DNA of 19,241 bases from PALSA-1355 sp041499515 (GTDB taxonomy: Bacteria; Planctomycetota; Planctomycetia; Pirellulales; PALSA-1355). The stretch lies in contig JBGQKM010000088.1 of the NCBI GenBank assembly GCA_041499515.1, positions 1 through 19,241 of the forward strand. Direction: 5' to 3'. The position numbers and the translations under genes were made by a program. This document shows positions 15,801 to 19,241 of the stretch, piece by piece. Under the pieces are notes generated by a model. It did not search any database. It was not told the DNA's origin and saw only the letters and a program-made list of their open reading frames with translations. Each line of letters opens with the position of its first letter. Positions within the stretch are counted from its first letter, which is position 1.

Positions 15801-15884
15801 GAGCGTGCGGCGCTTGCGCAACTCGAGCAACAGCGTGACGCGGCGCAGGCCGCGCTCGCGGCGTTGCGATCGGCATCCAAATAG
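12813..15884 (+). CDS. valS: valyl-tRNA synthetase
   Basis: ValRS charges tRNA-Val. The 1023-residue protein has the class I signatures: PPPNVTGALHLGHAL with HLGH at residues 58-61, and GMSKSKGNGVDP with MSKS at 606-609. The editing (CP1) domain has TTRPETMLGDTAVAVHP and CVKITPAHDPNDYDV. Two insertions stand out. A charged, probably helical stretch sits at about residues 250-300 inside CP1. A putative zinc ribbon lies after MSKS, with Cys650-x2-Cys653 and Cys671-x2-Cys674. An anticodon-binding domain follows, and the last 70 residues form the coiled-coil tRNA-binding arm typical of ValRS. The ATG at 12813 is chosen over upstream in-frame codons because MSTELVAHELPKQYD starts at the normal place. 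It follows cimA by 117 bases. Confidence 0.96.
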   Translation: MSTELVAHELPKQYDHEKAQSRWYSFWKERGYFHSQPDPRRKPFTVAMPPPNVTGALHLGHALTYTLQDIVVRWRRMQGYNALWMPGTDHAGIGTQAVVERRLLEEEKKTRHDLGRPALVERIWAWKNEYQARILGQLEQLGCSCDWQRTRFTLDPICTRAVRHTFFSLFKDQLIYRGTRLVNWDTLLQTVVSDDEVFHETVAGHFWHVRYPVIDPQPGEPEFVSIATTRPETMLGDTAVAVHPDPAAALSTAETELRQKLSAVQEKDKPAVEAQLNELLQRRRTILPLLVRLRDMARAGRRIRLPLLGREIPLVADVWAKPELGSGCVKITPAHDPNDYDVARRQNLPMINILNFDGTLNGNTGPYQGLKVPPARDRVVADLGQLGLLEKVEDREIELAHSDRSNTPIEPCLADQWFVKMDRLAQSAMDAVSDGRVKVVPPRYARGYLDWLSEKRDWPISRQLWWGHQIPIWYAPTASEDDLRRAFAGRQDVVWHRDPEHDQWLICAQEVNLSEDTIPGHKIAQDVDVLDTWFSSALWPHSTLGWPDKTPELDYYYPTSALLTNRDIMTLWVARMVLTGLYNVGDVPFREVYIHPKILDGYGEGMSKSKGNGVDPLDVIEKVGADSLRFSLAYLTTETQDVRMPVEFECPHCHALIEQTKKNRVLPRIECKKCGHPFATQWASTPADVALPRGAVVSERFELGRNFCNKLWNASRFALMNLERYVPGAVADEDLAIEDRWILSRLSTVTAETTEALGGYRYGDAARVLYDFAWNEFCSFYVEMVKGRLQDPAARTTAQRVLAYTLDTLLRLLHPMIPFVTEEVWQLLGQAAAQRGLAELEPAAESVMIAAWPEPDAARQDAQIEARFLRFQQVLGGLREVRSRQNIPPKTPLRFSVRCDLATAELLRPMEAYFEAMAGANATAWGTDVKAPPASAGFIASGSEVFVDLAGLIDVKAEMARYTKELARLEQAIVGKERQLSNTHFVQRAPADVIEKERAALAQLEQQRDAAQAALAALRSASK

Positions 15885-15908
15885 ACTCGGGCGCATTCTC
15901 CGGCGGGG

Positions 15909-15931
15909 CCCGAGCGACGCGGCTCGGGTTT
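15909..15931 (+). terminator. first possible valS terminator hairpin
   Basis: CCCGAGC (15909-15915) and GCTCGGG (15922-15928) form a perfect 7-base-pair stem with a six-base loop, 25 bases after the valS stop. Only TTT follows, so on its own it would be weak. The stronger hairpin at 15942 lies just downstream. Confidence 0.4.
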
Positions 15932-15941
15932 GGTGCTGGGC

Positions 15942-15966
15942 TGCCATGCCCCATGGCATTCTTTTT
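15942..15966 (+). terminator. intrinsic terminator of valS
   Basis: TGCCATG (15942-15948) and CATGGCA (15952-15958) form a perfect 7-base-pair stem with a CCC loop, followed at once by TTCTTTTT (15959-15966). It lies 58 bases after the valS stop and before the next gene's promoter-like box. It supports the use of intrinsic termination in this genome. Confidence 0.7.
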
Positions 15967-15998
15967 GCGGCTACTAGCCGCGGCATGGTCGAGCCACT

Positions 15999-16004
15999 TA
16001 TAAT
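15999..16004 (+). promoter_or_regulatory. consensus -10 box upstream of the DUF151 gene
   Basis: A perfect TATAAT lies 55 bases before the ATG at 16060 and 33 bases after the valS terminator. No good -35 hexamer is seen at 16-18 bases, so the promoter call is tentative. Confidence 0.35.
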
Positions 16005-16059
16005 CGACGCTGTTACGTTGCACATCCGTTCGCCATCGGCTAATTGCAGGGGGCCCGTC

Positions 16060-16467
16060 ATGCCGGTCCATATGGAGCTTTCGCGGATCATTATCAGCGA
16101 AATCAACGATCAGCAGGTCATCTATCTCAAAGAGGTCGAAGGCGAGCGCACGTTTCCGATTTTGATCGGAATCTTCGAGGCCACCAGCATCGATCGCCGT
16201 GTGAAGCAATATCATTCGCCCCGGCCGTTGACGCACGATCTGCTGGTCAGCATTGTCGAGGGCCTCGGCGCGGAGTTGCAGGACGTGGTGATCAGCGAGC
16301 TCAAGGAACACACGTACTACGCGAAGCTGCGGGTGCGGCACGAGGGCGAATTGGTCGAAATCGACGCCCGTCCCTCCGATGCGATCGCCGTGGCGGTCAC
16401 CTGCGACCCGCAACTGCCGATCTACGTCTCCGAAGAAGTGCTCAACGACGTGCTGGGCGAGCCGTAG
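16060..16467 (+). CDS. bifunctional nuclease family protein (DUF151)
   Basis: This 135-residue protein matches the BFN/DUF151 family, named after a plant nuclease acting on DNA and RNA; bacterial members are poorly characterised. Visible family features are VIYLKEVEGERTFPILIGIFEATSI near the N terminus, RPLTHDLLVSIVEGLGAEL in the middle, HTYYAKLRVRHEGELVEIDARPSDAIAVAV with the conserved Asp-Ala-Arg-Pro-Ser-Asp-Ala core, and a short C-terminal PIYVSEEVLND. The ATG at 16060 has AGGGGG (16048-16053) six bases upstream; an ATG at 16072 is less well supported. It sits alone after the valS terminator and converges on the aspartokinase gene. Confidence 0.9.
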   Translation: MPVHMELSRIIISEINDQQVIYLKEVEGERTFPILIGIFEATSIDRRVKQYHSPRPLTHDLLVSIVEGLGAELQDVVISELKEHTYYAKLRVRHEGELVEIDARPSDAIAVAVTCDPQLPIYVSEEVLNDVLGEP

Positions 16468-16492
16468 ACGCCGGCTCTCTGGCATCGCCAGT

Positions 16493-16640
16493 ACATTACT
16501 GCCGTACTTCGGCAAAACTTTACCGCCGTACTTCGGCAAAACTTTACCGCCGTACTTCGGCAAACACATTACTGCCGTACGTCGGCAAGAACATTACTGC
16601 CGTACGTCGGCAAGAACATTACTGCCGGGCGTCGGCAAAC
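16493..16640. repeat. six tandem 24-25 base units overlapping the aspartokinase 3' end
   Basis: Six units have cores starting at 16501, 16525, 16549, 16574, 16599 and 16624, so the period is 24, 24, 25, 25 and 25 bases. Each has a GCCGTAC(T/G)TCGGCA-type core (the last GCCGGGCGTCGGCA) that folds as a 4-5 base-pair hairpin, joined by ATTACT or TTTACC linkers. The last unit is the coding end of the leftward aspartokinase gene, including its TAA stop (16619-16621); the others fill the gap to the DUF151 gene. The array looks like tandem duplication of the aspartokinase stop-codon region. Spacers are too short and too similar for CRISPR. Confidence 0.93.
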
Positions 16641-18400
16641 ACTTTCTGCAGCGAGGCCAGCGCCTTCTGGCCTTGTGGCCCCTCGACCACGACGTTCACG
16701 CGCACTTCGCTGGTGTTGATCATGTCCACGTTGATGCCGGCTTCGGCCAGGCAGCGGAACGTGCGGATGGCCACTTCCGTGTGGCTGCGCAGTCCGATGC
16801 CCGAGACCGAAAGTTTGGCCACTTTGGGACTGCCGCTGATCGGCCCGCAGTTGAGCCGGTCGACCAGGCCCTGGATCAGGTCGAGGCACTGCTTGTATTG
16901 GGCCTGCGGAACGGTGAAGCTGAGCTTGGCGCGGCCTTGGCGTCCGTAGCTTTGCACGATCATGTCGACGAAGATGCCGCCATCGGCCACGGCGTCGAAA
17001 ATGGCCGCCGCGATGCCCGGCTGATCGGCCACGCCGCTGATCGTCAGTCGCGCCTGCGTCTCGTCCAGCGTGATGTCGTCGATCGTCAGCTCTTCCATTT
17101 TTTGCAGCCGCGCGACCACCGCCACGGCGTCGCTGGCGTGGTGCGACTTGGCTGTAAGCTGGTTTTCGTCCGCCGCCGCGCCGGGGGGCTCTTTGTCCAA
17201 TCCGAACGCCTGGTGGACCGCCCGCAGAGCCGCCACCGCCTGGCCGCGCGCGACTAGCACCGAGATTTTGATCTCGCTGGTGGTGATCATCAGGATGTTG
17301 ACCCCCGCGTCGGCCAGGGCCCGAAACATTTGCCGGGCCACGCCGGTTTGCTTGGCCATGCCCAGCCCCACCACCGACACTTTGGCCACGTCGTCGTCGT
17401 GGGCGACCCCCTCGGCGGCCAGCTCTCGGGCGGCGGCTTCGGCCGCCTTGAGCGTGGCCCGCAGATCGTCCTTGACCACGGTGAACGAAACGTCGGCGAT
17501 GCCGTCGGCTCCGACGTTCTGCACGATCATGTCGACCGAAATCGACTTGGCCGCGATCTTCGAGAAAATAGCCAGGCTCGTGCCCGGTTTGTCGGGCACG
17601 CCCAGGATCGTCACGCGGGCTTCGTTCTTGGCCAACGCCGCCCCGCCGACCGGTTGATCGGAGGCCTCGGGCAGCCCGGCAATCATGGTGCCGGGCACGT
17701 CGCTGAAGCTGGTGCGCACGTGAATCGGCACGGAGAATTTTTTGGCAAACTCGATCGACCGGTTGTGCATCACGCCGGCGCCCAGGCTGGCCAGCTCGAG
17801 CATTTCGTCGTAGCTGACCCGGCGAATGTGCCGTGCCTCGGGCAGGACGCGGGGATCGGTCGTGTAGACGCCGTCGACGTCGGTGTAAATTTCGCAGGCG
17901 TCGGCCTGCAGCACCGCGGCCAGGGCCACGGCCGTCGTGTCGCTGCCGCCGCGTCCCAATGTGGTGATATTGAAGTCCTCGTCGATGCCCTGGAACCCCG
18001 CGGCAATCACGATCTTGCCGGCGGCCAACGCGCCGCGGACGCGTTCGGTCGAGATCGACTGGATGCGGGCCTTGGTGTGCGTGCTGTCGGTCTTGATGCC
18101 GATCTGGGCGCCAGTGAGGCTGATCGCCTCGTGCCCCAGCGAGTGGATGGCCATCGCCATCAACGCCACGCTCACCTGCTCGCCGGTCGAGAGCAACATG
18201 TCCATTTCGCGGGCGGGAGCCTGATCGGTGATCTGACTGGCCAGGTCAACCAGCAAGTCGGTGTTGTGGCCCATCGCGCTGACGACCATCACCACCTGGT
18301 TGCCCTCTTGTTGAGCCCGCACAGCTTTGCGCGCGGCGGCCAGAAGTTTTTGGCTGTCGGCAACGCTGGTGCCGCCGAATTTCTGCACGATCAAAGGCAT
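16619..18400 (-). CDS. lysC: aspartate kinase with four ACT domains
   Basis: Aspartokinase phosphorylates aspartate as the first step to Lys, Thr, Met and diaminopimelate. The 593-residue protein has the kinase domain at about residues 1-245, with VQKFGGTSVAD at 5-15, STGEQVS at 71-77, and TLGRGGSDTTAVALA. Four ACT domains follow as two pairs, beginning near residues 262, 339, 450 and 528. Pair members echo each other: VDMIVQN and VDMIVQS, ITTSEIKIS and INTSEVRVN. The usual bacterial enzyme has one pair and about 400 residues; the doubled form is known from cyanobacteria such as Synechocystis. Feedback control by Lys/Thr is expected. Its last codons belong to the tandem repeat at 16493-16640. 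It lies 55 bases after the gene at 18456, same strand. Confidence 0.95.
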   Translation of the reverse strand: MPLIVQKFGGTSVADSQKLLAAARKAVRAQQEGNQVVMVVSAMGHNTDLLVDLASQITDQAPAREMDMLLSTGEQVSVALMAMAIHSLGHEAISLTGAQIGIKTDSTHTKARIQSISTERVRGALAAGKIVIAAGFQGIDEDFNITTLGRGGSDTTAVALAAVLQADACEIYTDVDGVYTTDPRVLPEARHIRRVSYDEMLELASLGAGVMHNRSIEFAKKFSVPIHVRTSFSDVPGTMIAGLPEASDQPVGGAALAKNEARVTILGVPDKPGTSLAIFSKIAAKSISVDMIVQNVGADGIADVSFTVVKDDLRATLKAAEAAARELAAEGVAHDDDVAKVSVVGLGMAKQTGVARQMFRALADAGVNILMITTSEIKISVLVARGQAVAALRAVHQAFGLDKEPPGAAADENQLTAKSHHASDAVAVVARLQKMEELTIDDITLDETQARLTISGVADQPGIAAAIFDAVADGGIFVDMIVQSYGRQGRAKLSFTVPQAQYKQCLDLIQGLVDRLNCGPISGSPKVAKLSVSGIGLRSHTEVAIRTFRCLAEAGINVDMINTSEVRVNVVVEGPQGQKALASLQKVFADARQ

Positions 18401-18455
18401 GGAGAAAACTTTCCGGGAATCACATGGTCAAGAGACATTTTGGTTGCCGCACCGA

Positions 18456-19241
18456 TCAGGAGCCGAGGAAATAGGGCATCAGTTTCCAGCCTTCGTCGAA
18501 CGACAATTTCGAGGCTTCGGCTGCCGCCTCGTCGTACGTCTGGAATTTGTCGGGCGCGACGTTCGTGCCGGCCATCGCCCAGGGGACCGAGCCGTGGCTG
18601 TGCGTTTTGGTTCGCAGTGGCGTGGGATGGTCGGGCGTGATCAGAATGCGGTATTCGCCCTGCGCGGCCAATGCCCGGTGCAGCGGACCGACGATGTGCC
18701 GGTCGATCTCCTCGAGCGCCTTGACCTTGGCCTGCGCGTTGCCTTCGTGCGAGGCTTCATCCGTGGCCTCGACGTGCACGCAAATCAGGTCGGTTTCGGG
18801 CAAAGCGGCGATGGCCGCGCGCCCCTTGGCGGCATAATCGGTATCTAAGTAGCCGGTCGCTCCGGCAACTTCGATCCGCCGCCAACCGATCAGCGCGGCC
18901 AGTCCGCGCAGCAAGTCCACGGCCGTGATCATCGCCCCCTGCTTGCCGTAGAGCTGCGTGAACGGAGGGACGGTCGGCATGCGGCCTTGTCCCCACAGCC
19001 AGACGTTCGTGGCCGGCAGATGACCCTGCCGCCGGCGCTCGAGATTCACCGGATGCTGGGCGAAAATCGCGACGCTGTCGCTCATCCATTGATTCAAGAC
19101 ATCGCTTCCTGGTCCGCGCGGATAGTCGTCCAGCACTGACTTGTCGGTCAAATCGTGTGGGGGCGTGGCGCGCGTGTCGGCCGTGAAGGGGGGCGGGGTG
19201 TTGCCGCCGCGGTAGATCAGCAGGTTGCGATAGCTGACGCC
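18456..19241 (-). CDS. archaeal-type cofactor-independent phosphoglycerate mutase / proposed homoserine kinase family (partial, 5' end missing)
   Basis: The frame is open to the window edge, so a TTG near 19151 is not the start. The visible 261 residues start GVSYRNLLIYRGG, then TPPHDLTDKSV, DVLNQWM, LWGQGRMPTVPPF, DLLRGLAALIGW, DLICVHVEATDEASHEGN and ITPDHPTP, which are alkaline-phosphatase-superfamily motifs with the metal-binding Asp and His of the ApgM family. ApgM enzymes interconvert 2- and 3-phosphoglycerate. One subfamily has been proposed, from gene context, to act as homoserine kinase in threonine synthesis. Adjacency to aspartokinase, 55 bases downstream in a likely operon, fits the second idea but does not prove it. 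Confidence 0.88.
   Translation of the reverse strand, partial: GVSYRNLLIYRGGNTPPPFTADTRATPPHDLTDKSVLDDYPRGPGSDVLNQWMSDSVAIFAQHPVNLERRRQGHLPATNVWLWGQGRMPTVPPFTQLYGKQGAMITAVDLLRGLAALIGWRRIEVAGATGYLDTDYAAKGRAAIAALPETDLICVHVEATDEASHEGNAQAKVKALEEIDRHIVGPLHRALAAQGEYRILITPDHPTPLRTKTHSHGSVPWAMAGTNVAPDKFQTYDEAAAEASKLSFDEGWKLMPYFLGS

Noticed and set aside
12840..16106. A 1088-codon open frame on the minus strand across valS
   Set aside because: It is antisense to a clear ValRS with all class I motifs. Its translation is low in complexity and resembles no family. Long antisense frames are common in GC-rich genes.
16493..16640. Possible CRISPR array
   Set aside because: The units are 24-25 bases long in all, joined by nearly identical linkers, with no unique spacers and no cas genes. 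One unit is part of a coding gene.

Overview
The window looks like a chromosomal segment of a GC-rich planctomycete, most likely Pirellulales-like. This is inferred from the planctomycete-style RNA polymerase omega subunit, a secreted formylglycine sulfatase, a secreted HEAT-like protein of a type common in that group, a small two-helix HAMP protein, a four-ACT aspartokinase, and many weak Shine-Dalgarno sites and GTG/TTG starts. No rRNA, tRNA, prophage, intact IS or CRISPR was seen.

Layout. Positions 1-6449 are one rightward run: the 3' end of a DAHP synthase gene, tpiA, secG, a YicC-type RNase, gmk, an omega-like subunit gene, coaC (PPC decarboxylase), a secreted sulfatase, then coaB (PPC synthetase). 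The yicC-gmk-omega-coaBC order is widely conserved in bacteria. Here coaBC is split in two and the sulfatase lies between the halves. Positions 6643-7181 hold a leftward ParD/ParE-like toxin-antitoxin pair with a candidate promoter and operator. The gap 7182-7527 is full of inverted repeats. A leftward secreted protein of unknown function (7528-8850) is divergent from a PfkB-family sugar kinase (9046-10017), which is followed by a two-helix HAMP membrane protein.

Positions 10685-11087 form a 403-base gene-free region in front of cimA (citramalate synthase, first step of the pyruvate route to isoleucine). It has what looks like a complete ribosome-mediated attenuator: a near-consensus sigma70 promoter, a 28-codon leader ORF with an Ile/Val cluster near its end, a segment that can pair with the 5' arm of the terminator, and an intrinsic terminator with a T tract. 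This is the most interesting signal in the window.

valS follows, carrying a CxxC...CxxC insert and a helical editing-domain insert, and ends at an intrinsic terminator. Next comes a DUF151 bifunctional-nuclease-family gene. It converges on a leftward aspartokinase gene, and the gap between them is filled by six tandem 24-25 base units, the last of which is the coding 3' end of the aspartokinase gene. Upstream of the aspartokinase, and probably in its operon, is a partial gene of the archaeal-type phosphoglycerate mutase / proposed homoserine kinase family. Aspartokinase, citramalate synthase and ValRS give the right half an aspartate-family and branched-chain amino acid theme.
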